Below, in pieces: positions 1-8,900 of a stretch of DNA of 64,000 nt (within the stretch, counting starts at the first letter, position 1; each line of letters begins with the position of its first letter). The notes beneath the pieces were generated by a model that saw only the letters and a list, made by a program, of their open reading frames with translations, made no database searches and was not told the origin of the DNA. Origin of the DNA: CAZDKK01 sp964506245 (GTDB taxonomy: Bacteria > Eisenbacteria > RBG-16-71-46 > CAIMUX01 > WJJG01). The DNA lies in assembly GCA_964506245.1 (NCBI GenBank), contig CAZDKK010000015.1, positions 1-64,000 on the forward strand. The letters run 5' to 3'. The position numbers were made by a program, and so were the translations under genes.

Positions 1-31
1 CGGCGGGCGCGGCCGGGCGCGGCCGGGCGCG
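1..31. repeat. Short GC-only tandem repeat at window edge
   Basis: About three imperfect copies of a 10-bp unit of the form GGCCGGGCGC lie at the very start of the window. It is downstream of the minus-strand response regulator and could be the 5' part of a terminator or a simple repeat. The window edge cuts it, so nothing more can be said. Confidence 0.4.
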
Positions 32-67
32 GGCGCTGGGGGGATGGCGTTCAGGGTCAGGCTGCGA

Positions 68-517
68 TCAGGACACGCTGCGCGCGGGCGGGCACCGATT
101 CAGCAACAGCCAGTAGCTGCTCATTTGATGGACCGCACGGGAAAACTGGGTGAAATCGACCGGTTTACGCACGTAGCTGTTGGCGCCCAGCTCATAGCTG
201 CGCTCGAGGTCGTGCCGCTCGTCGGAGGATGTCAGGACCACGACAGGGATCAGCTGGGTCCGCGGGTGCGAGCGTATGCGTCGCAGGACCTCCTGGCCGT
301 CGACCCTGGGCAGCTTCAGATCCAGGAGCACGAGCTCCGGAAGCCGCCCGGGGGGAGACTGCGCGGGGTCTGCTCCCCCAAAGAGGTATTCCTGGGCCTC
401 GACCCCATCTCGGACCGCCACCACCTCGATGGGGACCTCGCCCTTCGCGAGCGACCGCAGCGCAAGCGCGGCATCGTCAGGGTTGTCTTCCACAAGCAGT
501 ACGAGTCGCTTCTCCAT
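68..517 (-). CDS. Single-domain response regulator (Rcp1-like)
   Basis: This is a stand-alone receiver domain of 149 residues with no output domain. The acidic pocket is formed by E10, D11 and D14-D15 in the LLVEDNPDDA stretch. The phosphoacceptor is D66 in LVLLDLKLP, the switch threonine/serine lies in VVVLTSSDE near residue 97, and the conserved lysine is K118 in YVRKPVD. Such receivers pass phosphate between histidine kinases or act by protein contact; the long loop before D66 is typical of phytochrome-type Rcp1 regulators. The open frame extends a further 66 codons upstream, but I chose the ATG at 517 because the receiver fold begins there and a GGTGGCGAG site precedes it. It is transcribed divergently from the kinase genes that start at 829, and its partner is probably one of them (inference). 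Confidence 0.88.
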   Translation of the reverse strand: MEKRLVLLVEDNPDDAALALRSLAKGEVPIEVVAVRDGVEAQEYLFGGADPAQSPPGRLPELVLLDLKLPRVDGQEVLRRIRSHPRTQLIPVVVLTSSDERHDLERSYELGANSYVRKPVDFTQFSRAVHQMSSYWLLLNRCPPARSVS

Positions 518-828
518 CTCGCCACCCCGCGCGCCTCCGCGCGCACTCGGCCAGGCAGCCTCGGGGTACGGACCCCTCTGGCCCGGCACCGGCCGCGCCG
601 CAATACCCTTGCGCCCGAGCGGGCCTTGAGCAGGCTCGGCAACGGAACGCAATGCAAAGACAGCCGGCCGCTCAGCCGATGGGATCATACAGCAGACAGG
701 CGCCCGGTGCGACAAGCGCGACCTCGTAGATCAGCGGGCAGGTTCCTGCCGCGCATGGCCCTGGCGGTGGCCGCGCCGGGCCCGCGCCCGCCCAAGCGGC
801 CGTCTGGCCGGAGTCGAGGACGGAGCCG

Positions 829-2466
829 ATGGCGGAGAAGCTCAGAGTGCTCATCGTCGAGGATTGCGACGACGATGCCTTGCTCGTCGCGCATGAGCTG
901 CGCGGCGGTGGGCACGAACTCGAGTACGAGCGCGTCGAGACTGCCGATCAGGTGAAGGCCGCCCTCGCGGGCGGGCCCTGGGACCTGGTCATCGCGGACT
1001 ATGCCCTGCCCGGCCTCAGCGCCCTGCGCACCCTCGAGATCCTGCAGAGCAGCGGCCTGGACCTGCCTGTCATCATCGTCTCGGGAACGATCGGCGAGGA
1101 GACCGCTGTGGCGGCGATGAAGGCCGGGGCCCACGACTACGTGATGAAGTCGAACCTGTCGCGCCTCAATCCCGTCGTCGAACGCGAGTTGCGGGAGGCC
1201 GCCGTCAGGCGCCAGCGCCGGGCGGCCGAGATGGCGGTCCACGATCGGGAGGGACAGCTCGAGACCATCTTCGACCACGCCCCCGTGGCCATGCTCGTGG
1301 TCGACCAGGAGCTCAGGGTTCGGCGCATCAACCGGGCCGGTGAGCAGCTCAGCGGGGCTGGAGCGGGCCAGCCGACCGGCGAGCGAATCGGCAGCGCTCT
1401 GGGCTGTCTCCATGCCCTGGAAGACCCAGGCGGGTGTACGTGCACCGCCGCCTGCATCCACTGCCCCGTCAGCCAGGCGGTTCAGCAAACCTTCATCGAG
1501 GGCGTCGCGCAGCGCGCCGTCGAGGCACGCCTGCCGGTGTCGCGCGAGCACGATCGCGCGGTGCTCCAGCTCCTCGTGTCCGCGACGCCGATCGAGCTGG
1601 CCGGCGAGCAGCTCGTGCTGGCGTGCCTCGAGGACATCACCGACCGCAAGCGAGCTGCCGACGCGCTGGCGCAGTACGCCGCCGCGCTGGAGCGGACGAA
1701 CTGCCAGCTGGAGATGAGTCGCAAGGAGCTGGAGCAGTTCCTCTACACCTCTTCCCACGACCTCCGCTCGCCTATCGTCTCCATCCACGGCTTCGCCACA
1801 CTGCTCCGGGAACGGGCGGGTGAGCAGCTCGACCCGCAATCCTTGCGCTACCTCGAGCGCATCCAGGCCAACGCGGAGACGATCGAGGCTCTGCTTCGGG
1901 ACCTGCTGCACATGTCCCGCATCGATCCGCGGGATGCAGCGTCTCACGAAGTGGCCCTGGACGGTCTGGCGCAATCGGTCTGCGACGCGTACGCCCTGCG
2001 CGCCCGCGAGCGGGGCATCCGCCTGATCCGTCAGCCCGGTCTGCCATCCGTACGCGGGCAGCAGCAGACGCTGCAGGAGGCGCTGGCCCACCTGGTCGAC
2101 AACGCGATCAAGTTCATGCCCGCCCGACCGGACGGGGTTGTGGACATCGGCTACGACGCGCACGTCCGCACCCCCGAGGGATCGCTGGGGGCCTTCTTCG
2201 TGCGGGACAATGGCGACGGCATCGCGCCAGCCTACCACGAGCGGATCTTCCAGCTCTTCCGCCGCGGGCCGTGCAACGCACCCGATGCCGCGGGCACCGG
2301 GGTCGGTCTGGCCATTGTCACGCGCATCATCCACGCGCACGGCGGCAGCGTGTGGGTCGAGTCGACGCCGGGAGAGGGGGCGACGTTCTATTTCTCCCTG
2401 ACCCTCGCTGACCGGACCCAAGCGCCCGCCGACGCCAACCCGCGGCACGAGCCGCGCGCAGCCTGA
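829..2466 (+). CDS. Hybrid sensor: REC-PAS-histidine kinase
   Basis: A 545-residue soluble signalling protein without membrane segments. Residues 4-120 form a receiver domain with acidic residues EDCDDD and phosphoacceptor D57 (VIADYALPG). Residues about 138-275 form a PAS domain; it carries a cysteine cluster (GCLHALEDPGGCTCTAACIHCP) seen in a subset of environmental PAS proteins. Residues about 295-365 form the HisKA dimerisation helix with H310 in SSHDLRSP. Residues 410-535 are the ATPase domain, with N box DNAIKF, G1 box DNGDGIAP and G2 box GTGVGLAI. An N-terminal receiver suggests that the kinase is itself an output of an upstream phosphorelay. The next gene, a lone receiver 20 bp downstream, is the likely phosphate acceptor (inference). 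The signal sensed is unknown. Confidence 0.9.
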   Translation: MAEKLRVLIVEDCDDDALLVAHELRGGGHELEYERVETADQVKAALAGGPWDLVIADYALPGLSALRTLEILQSSGLDLPVIIVSGTIGEETAVAAMKAGAHDYVMKSNLSRLNPVVERELREAAVRRQRRAAEMAVHDREGQLETIFDHAPVAMLVVDQELRVRRINRAGEQLSGAGAGQPTGERIGSALGCLHALEDPGGCTCTAACIHCPVSQAVQQTFIEGVAQRAVEARLPVSREHDRAVLQLLVSATPIELAGEQLVLACLEDITDRKRAADALAQYAAALERTNCQLEMSRKELEQFLYTSSHDLRSPIVSIHGFATLLRERAGEQLDPQSLRYLERIQANAETIEALLRDLLHMSRIDPRDAASHEVALDGLAQSVCDAYALRARERGIRLIRQPGLPSVRGQQQTLQEALAHLVDNAIKFMPARPDGVVDIGYDAHVRTPEGSLGAFFVRDNGDGIAPAYHERIFQLFRRGPCNAPDAAGTGVGLAIVTRIIHAHGGSVWVESTPGEGATFYFSLTLADRTQAPADANPRHEPRAA

Positions 2467-2486
2467 ATACCACTGGGGAGCAAACC

Positions 2487-2972
2487 ATGACAGCCGGCCG
2501 CTACACCGTGATGCTCGTGGACGACAACGACGATCACTGTATGCTGATCGAGGAGATGCTGATCGCTCAGGACTTCGCGCGGCACGTCCTCCGGTTCCCC
2601 GACGCCGAGTCGGCGCTCGCGCACCTGCGCGACCCCCAGGCGGCGCGGGCGGCCGAGGCGACCCGTATGCCCGACTTCATCTTCCTCGACATCCGGCTGC
2701 CCGGGATGACGGGCATCGAGCTGCTGCGCCAACTGAAGAACCACCCCGCGACGCGGGGCATTCCCACGATCATGCTGACGACCTCGGAGCGCTCCGAGGA
2801 GATCAGTGCCAGCTATGAGGCCGGCGCCTGTGGCTACATCGTCAAGCCGGTCGATTCTCGAGTGCTGGCCAAGAAGATCCGTGCCCTGAGCCACTACTGG
2901 GGCGTCGCCTGCGAGGTACCGGTGCTCGAGTCCCATGCGCGGCCCGTCAGCGAGGAGATCCGGGGGGCATGA
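2487..2972 (+). CDS. Single-domain response regulator
   Basis: A 161-residue receiver with no output domain. Acidic pocket VDDNDDH at residues 11-17, phosphoacceptor D68 in FIFLDIRLPGM, switch residues in IMLTTSER, and the conserved lysine in YIVKPVD. As in Rcp1-type regulators there is an extended loop (residues 50-62) before the phosphorylation strand. A GGGGAG site precedes the ATG. Its stop codon overlaps the start of the next kinase gene in an ATGA arrangement, so the two are translationally coupled and very probably interact. It resembles the regulator at 68-517, which suggests duplication within this locus. Confidence 0.9.
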   Translation: MTAGRYTVMLVDDNDDHCMLIEEMLIAQDFARHVLRFPDAESALAHLRDPQAARAAEATRMPDFIFLDIRLPGMTGIELLRQLKNHPATRGIPTIMLTTSERSEEISASYEAGACGYIVKPVDSRVLAKKIRALSHYWGVACEVPVLESHARPVSEEIRGA

Positions 2973-4216
2973 GCGACGCGCGGCGAGAGGCTCCCCGGAC
3001 CTGCCCCGGCGGAGCGCGGCGAGAGGTTCCCCGGATGCGATCCCCCGGAACGCGGGGTGGCCCCGACAGCGAGTACCCCTTGCTGTTCGACCGCACCGTC
3101 CATGGCATCGCCTTCTTGCAGGCGAGGCCCGGGCAGGGGCGCGAGCGCGGGGTCTACCGCATCCTGCGCACCAATCCGGCCTTCAGCCGGATCACGGGCC
3201 TGGCCGCGCTCGATCTGGTCGACCGAACCCTGCCCGAAGTCCTCGGCGATGTGGCCGAGCTGTGTCGGCCGTGCGCCGCGGCCGGCCGGAGCGCCGAGCC
3301 CATCAGCGTGGAGCTCTACGTCGCCCGCTTGGACCGGCACATCGAGGTCACGCTCTGCCGCCTCGATGAGAACCTCTGCGCGGCGCTGCTGCGGGACGTG
3401 ACCGCGCAGGTGCTGGCCAGGCAAGCCCTCGCCAGCGCGAACCGCGACCTGAGCGAGAGCAACCGGTGTCTCGCACAGAAACAGCGCGAGCTCGAGGAGT
3501 TCGTCTCCGTCGTCTCCCACGATCTGAAGTCGCCGCTGATTGCCATCCAGGGTTTCGTTCGGCTCCTGGCGGAGCGTATGCGCAGCCATCTGCGCGCCAG
3601 GGAGGTCGACTACTTCGACCGCATCCTGGGCAACGTACGTCAGATGGAGACGCGCTTGAACGAGCTGCTCACGCTGGCGCGCCTCGGCCGGCTGGCCACG
3701 ACGACCGAGCGGATCGACACCCAAGCGCTGATCGACGAAATCCTCGTTGACTTCTCCGTCCGCGCGCAGGCCAAGCGCGTGCGGCTGATCCGCACCGGCC
3801 CCTTGCCCGCCGTGGCCGGCTCACCGCAAGGCATCCGCGAGGTCTTCGAGAATCTGATCGACAACGCGATCAAGTACATGCCCCCCCGATCCGATGCTCG
3901 CGTCGAGATCGGCTACGACGAGGCCGTGACCTCCCCCACGGGCGCGCGCGGGGCCTTCTACGTGCGCGACAATGGCGCCGGCATCGCGCCCGAGCATCGG
4001 GAACGGATCTTCGAGATGTTCCACCGCGGGCCCCACCCCGGCGGCAACCGCGACGGCGCGGGGCTGGGACTGGTGATCGTCCGCCGGGTCGTGGAATCCC
4101 ACCGGGGCAGGGTCTGGGTCGATGCCACCCCAGGGTCCGGCGCCACCTTCTTCCTCACGCTCCCCAGCGCGCCGGTGGCGACGGCCGAGGGGTTGGTCGA
4201 GCACGCGCGTCGCTGA
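2969..4216 (+). CDS. PAS sensor histidine kinase
   Basis: A 415-residue soluble kinase. Residues about 30-150 form a PAS-like sensor (LLFDRTVHGIAFL onward). A coiled linker follows, then HisKA with H184 in VVSHDLKSPL, and the ATPase domain with N box DNAIKYMP, G1 DNGAGIAP and G2 GAGLGLVI. The kinase core is closely similar to the one at 829, again pointing to a local duplication. The start overlaps the preceding response regulator stop (ATGA). The first 25 codons are odd: they hold an imperfect 36-bp-spaced duplication that gives two ARRE(A/V)PR units, and a later ATG at residue 23 could be the true start. No transmembrane helix is visible, so the signal is cytoplasmic. Confidence 0.88.
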   Translation: MSDARREAPRTCPGGARREVPRMRSPGTRGGPDSEYPLLFDRTVHGIAFLQARPGQGRERGVYRILRTNPAFSRITGLAALDLVDRTLPEVLGDVAELCRPCAAAGRSAEPISVELYVARLDRHIEVTLCRLDENLCAALLRDVTAQVLARQALASANRDLSESNRCLAQKQRELEEFVSVVSHDLKSPLIAIQGFVRLLAERMRSHLRAREVDYFDRILGNVRQMETRLNELLTLARLGRLATTTERIDTQALIDEILVDFSVRAQAKRVRLIRTGPLPAVAGSPQGIREVFENLIDNAIKYMPPRSDARVEIGYDEAVTSPTGARGAFYVRDNGAGIAPEHRERIFEMFHRGPHPGGNRDGAGLGLVIVRRVVESHRGRVWVDATPGSGATFFLTLPSAPVATAEGLVEHARR

Positions 4217-4303
4217 CCGCTTGCGATCGGCCGGCGGCATCCCTTAACTTCTCGGGCAGGCCGACCCTCGGGTCTCCGAGGACACATCACGAAGGGGGGA
4301 ACC

Positions 4304-4912
4304 ATGCCCATGCTCGCTGCCAGCCGCGCATCGCGTTCGGACTCGACCATCTTGATCCTTCTCATCGCGGGTCTGATCGCCCTGGGGAGCATGGGCGGCT
4401 GCGGTGGCGACGACGACGAGCCGAGTGCCACCCCCTGTTCAACGGCCGGGCATCCCGAGGACTTCCTGCCGCAGAACGTGCAGGGTTGGATCGAGATGGC
4501 CGGTGGGCGCGAGACCGCCTCGACCATCCCGGAGCTGCAGGCCACGGTCGTCGACGGTGGCTTCCAGCCGTATGAGTTCTACGACTTCCAGGAGTTCGTC
4601 CACACGGTCTACGAGGGCTCCGTGCAAGGATCCCCCGCGGCGCTGGACGTACAGATCACGGAGCTGGCATCGCCGGAGAAGGCGCTGGCGATGTACAACG
4701 ACACGCAGTACGGCATCAAACCATCCACCTCGGAGCCGGTCACACCCCCGGTCGGCGACGCCTCACGACTGGCCCGCAGCATCGGCACGCTGACCCTCGA
4801 TTTCGTGGAGTGCGCCTACTGGGTCAAGCTCTACATCAATGACACCTCGGACGACGGGTTGAGCATCCTGCAGGCCTTCGCCGCCAGCATCGAGCAGGAG
4901 ATCCCCCAGTAG
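4304..4912 (+). CDS. Lipoprotein, DUF6599-like
   Basis: A 202-residue exported protein. Residues 15-34 form a hydrophobic signal segment, and GSMGGCGG at about residue 36 is an acceptable lipobox, so the protein is probably lipidated. The body carries a pattern (VDGGFQPYEFYDFQEF ... ALDVQITELASPEKALAMY) that matches, in order, the core of the protein encoded at 12577-13692, and I assign both to a DUF6599-like family. Function is unknown. A strong AAGGGGG site precedes the ATG. It heads an apparent operon with the DUF362 gene (8 bp downstream) and the propeller/outer-membrane gene after it. Confidence 0.75.
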   Translation: MPMLAASRASRSDSTILILLIAGLIALGSMGGCGGDDDEPSATPCSTAGHPEDFLPQNVQGWIEMAGGRETASTIPELQATVVDGGFQPYEFYDFQEFVHTVYEGSVQGSPAALDVQITELASPEKALAMYNDTQYGIKPSTSEPVTPPVGDASRLARSIGTLTLDFVECAYWVKLYINDTSDDGLSILQAFAASIEQEIPQ

Positions 4913-4920
4913 GAGCCCTC

Positions 4921-5916
4921 ATGGACCGCCGCCGCTTCATCAGGCTCGGCGCGGGCGCGTTGGGCACGGGCCTTGCCGCTCGGTCTCTGCTGCGGGCCCC
5001 GGCCGCGCTGGCCGAGGAGCCGGCCGTGCCCGCCGCCACAGCGCCACCCGCCGCAGCGCTGCCGGCAGCATCGCCGCCAGCCGCAGCGGGGGCGGCGACC
5101 CTTCCGGATCTTGCGGTGAGCCGCGGTCTGCCCGGCGTGGCGGTGCGCCAGGCGCTGGAGGCCCTCGGAGGTCTGTCGCGCTTTGTCGGCGCCGGCCAGG
5201 TCGTCGTGGTCAAGCCCAACGCGAGCTTCGTCGCGCCGCCCGAGTGGGGCGCCACCACGCACCCGGATGTCCTGGCGGCCGTCATCGAGGAGTGCCTGGC
5301 CGCGGGGGCCCGTCGCGTGCTCGTCGTCGATCACACGATGGCTCAGGCCGACCGCTGCTTCGCGCGCTCCGGCACGGCCGCGGTGGTCGAGCGCTTCCCC
5401 AAGGCCAAGCTCGTCGCGCTCGACCAGCCGGCCGACTATACGGCGGTCGAGATCCCCGGCGCCCAGAGCCTGCGCGCGACACAGGTCGCCTCGGTCGCAC
5501 TGAAGGCGGACGTGCTGATCAACCTGCCGAGCGCGAAAGCCCACACGGCCACGCGGGTGAGCCTGGGCCTGAAGAACCTCATGGGTCTCGTCTGGGACCG
5601 CGCCACCTTTCACAATGACATGGACATCGATGCCGGCATCGCCGATCTCGCCACGGTGCTGCGCCCGCACCTGACGATCCTGGACGCGATCACGATCCTG
5701 AAGACCAACGGCCCATCCGGGCCGGGCGAGGTTGAGCAGTTCGGGGGCATCGTGGCCGGCGTCGATCCGGTCGCGGTCGACGCGTACGGCGTGGGGCTGT
5801 CCACCTGGGATCACCAGACGCTGACGCCCGAGCAGGTCGGCTACATCCGGCAGGCCGCCGCGCGCGGCGTCGGTACGCTGGACCTCGCCTCGCTGCGGAT
5901 CGCGCAGCGGAGCTAG
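4921..5916 (+). CDS. Tat-exported DUF362 family protein
   Basis: A 331-residue protein whose N-terminus MDRRRFIRLGAGALG is a textbook twin-arginine signal, followed by an Ala/Pro-rich linker to about residue 60. The rest is the DUF362 fold: VVVKPNAS near residue 97, the ADVLINLPSAKAHTATRVSLGLKNLMG block near 195-220, and the terminal GVDPVAVDAYG block. DUF362 proteins are often found beside ferredoxin or redox genes, but no cysteine cluster for an Fe-S site is visible here. Tat export suggests that it folds, perhaps with a cofactor, before secretion. AGGAG precedes the ATG. Tightly linked to both neighbours; exact reaction unknown. Confidence 0.85.
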   Translation: MDRRRFIRLGAGALGTGLAARSLLRAPAALAEEPAVPAATAPPAAALPAASPPAAAGAATLPDLAVSRGLPGVAVRQALEALGGLSRFVGAGQVVVVKPNASFVAPPEWGATTHPDVLAAVIEECLAAGARRVLVVDHTMAQADRCFARSGTAAVVERFPKAKLVALDQPADYTAVEIPGAQSLRATQVASVALKADVLINLPSAKAHTATRVSLGLKNLMGLVWDRATFHNDMDIDAGIADLATVLRPHLTILDAITILKTNGPSGPGEVEQFGGIVAGVDPVAVDAYGVGLSTWDHQTLTPEQVGYIRQAAARGVGTLDLASLRIAQRS

Positions 5917-5920
5917 GCCC

Positions 5921-8900
5921 GTGGCTGCTGGATCAACGGCCGGCGCGCTCGCCCCCCGCTCACCCTCCCGCACCCACCGCGTCCCGGGCCCGCAGTTGCG
6001 GGCGCTCGCCGTACTCCTGGGTGCGGCCGCGTTCTCCGGCGCGCTCGGCTCGGCCCACGCAGCGGATCTCCCCGCCGTGGGCATGGCGGCTACCCGCGCG
6101 GAGGACCTGCGCGCGGTCGCGTCGATCGGCACCGACCGCGCCCTGGTCCTGGCACCCGCTGGGCTCTATCGCCTGCGTCTGGAATCGGAGACCTGGACCC
6201 TCACGACCGAACGCGAGGGCTTGCCCGCGGCGCCGCTGACCGGCCTTTGTCCGACCGCCGAAGAGCTGTGGATCACCGGGGCCGATGGCGCCAGCGTCTC
6301 GGACATGCGGTTCGACGACTGGCGGCGCTACGGACCAGCCCAGGGCCTTCCGGGCCGGCTCGTCGCCGACATCGAGTCGGACGAGGATTACGCCTACGCC
6401 GCGACCGACAGCGGTGCGGCGCGCTTCGACCGCTACGTGCTCGAGTGGGAGGCGCTGCCGGGACCCGACGGCCGGCCGTTGGGACCTTGCACCGACGTCG
6501 CCCTGGAGGGCGAACGCGTCTGGTTCGCGCTGGCGTATGGGCTGGGCGAGTTCCGCCCCGGGCCCGAGAGCATGCGCGTTCTGCGCGAGCTGGGGGGATT
6601 CTCGTCGCCAATGATCCTGGCGCTCCGGCAGACGCCGCGTCATCTGTGGGCGATCACGCCGGTGGGTCTGGCGCGCTACGACAAGCGCCTCGAGACCTGG
6701 ACGAGCTATGCCGCGGGCGCGGAGGTTCCCGACGCCCGCATCTATCAGGCCGAGCTGCAGGGCGACGACCTCTGGCTGGCCACCGACGCGGGGCTCTGGC
6801 GCTACATCGCACAGAGCGGTATCTGGCGACGCCATGAATCGGCCGACCAGATGCCCGGCACCCGCGTGACCGCCTTCGCGCTCGAACCGCAGCGCATCTG
6901 GGTGGTGACCGAGCGCGCCTTCGCGGTCTATGAAGAGGAAGATGCCCGCTGGATCGACTTCACCCCCAGCGTTCCGCTCGCGCCGGCCCGCTGCCGGCGC
7001 CTGATCCTGGCCTCGGGCGGGATGATCCTGCTCGGGGAGGATCGGATCGTCTACGGGCTCAGCCAGGGCGAGACCAATCCGAGCCTCTTTTCCTACCGGG
7101 AGATCCCGATCGAGGTCGTGGCGGCGGGTGCGGGCGCCGCGCGCCGCTGGTCCCTGGGGCTGGACTCCGGCGGTCTGGGGATCACGGCCCCCTCGGGGGA
7201 GTCGGCCACGATCAAAGGCGGCGCCACGATCTACATCGAGGAAGAGCAGGAGAAGGAGGAAGGGCTGGGCGACCTCGCGGCCGAGACCCGCGTCGACGCC
7301 AGCGTGAACGGCCGGCTGCGCGGCGACCGGACGGTGAGCGGCTTCTACGACAACACCGACCCCGACAACGTCGCCTACCAGCTCGAGTACCGGGGCGCCC
7401 ATGACGACCTCGTGCGCAGCGTGAGCGCCGGCGAGATCGACCAGCAGCTCTTCAACACCCAGCTCGTGCCGGAGACGGGCCTGCGCGGCGCGCACGTCCG
7501 GGCCGAGGTCGGCGCCCGGTCGGAGGCCACGCGGCGGCGGCGGCTGACGGCCGACGGCTGGGCTGGTGAGCGCCGCACCTTCCCCGGCCGCGATGTCTTT
7601 CGCGGCGGCAGCCGCGCGATCAGCGGAAGCCTGCGGGATCGCGACTACGCGCGGCGGGTGGTCTTCGCGCTGCCCGACAGCTGGCGCTCGCTCGACCCCG
7701 ACCGGCTGCAGCTCTACCGCGACGACGGCGTCGCGGCGACCGACGACGCCAACACGCTCCACGCTGAGCTGGCCGGCCGCGCGGGGAGTTGGGACCGGTT
7801 GGTGCCGCACGAGGCGTACGTGCCGGGCCCGGACCGCGCCACGCTGATCCTCGTCGCGCCGCTGGGCGCGCAGGAGCAGCTCGTGGCCGTCGCCGGCGGC
7901 GCGGCGATGCCGGCCGAGGTCGACCTCTCGGGGGCCGACGTGCGCAATGCCTACTGGCTGGCGGGCGAGCCGGAGCCAGGATCCCTCGCGGTGAGCATTG
8001 CGGACTCGAGCGGCGCCACCCTGGGGGGAGACGGCCGCAGCTACCTGGCTCGGTTCGGTCTCGATGCGAACGGCGACGGCGCGCTCGATGCGGAGCGGTT
8101 CAGCCCGCTGACCGGCCTGCTCACCTTCCCCGACAGCCTGCCCTTTCCACCCGAGGTCTACGCCGAAGGGGGGCCCAGCCTCTACCGGATCGCCTTCACC
8201 TACCGCACGGCCCAGACGGTCTTTCAGACCTCGCACCCGAATCTGGTGCCCGGCTCGGAGCGGATCGCCGTCGATCGCGAGCAGCTGCAGTCCAACACCG
8301 ACTACACGCTGATCCCCTCGACCGGGATCTTCGTCCTGTTCGAGCACGTGCTGCTCGACGACGACTCGGTTATCGAGGTCAGCTACATGTACGAGTCGAC
8401 CGGCGCGGGCGAGGAGCCGCCCATCGCCACGGCCCAGCTCGGCCTGGCGCCGAACGACCACCTCTTCGTGGGCACGAGCGCCCTGCGCTGGGAAGACGAG
8501 GGGGGCCGCGCGACCACGAATGCCGGCGTCAACGCGCGGCTCGAGTGGAAGGACACGCGCAGCTTCGTGCGCTGCACGCCGGAGATCGCCTTCAGCCACC
8601 GCGCAACCGACGGCGATGGCGGGGCCGCCGACCGCGACGGGGCGCAGGCCATCGAGCTGCAGACCCGCCACGGGGGCGTGGAGGTGTCCGGCTCCTACCG
8701 CGCCCTCGGCGCCGACTTCACGACGATGGAGGACCGCCGCACCCTGCTCGGCCGGCTGCGCGAAGAGAGCCGCGTGAACGCGCGGTGGGACCCGAATCGC
8801 CGCCTGCAGGCCGAGCTCGAATGGAGCTCGGCGCGCAGCGACAGCGTGGCGCGCGGCGCGGTCACCGGCCAGTCGGCCGTGGCATCGGCGGACACGTTCT

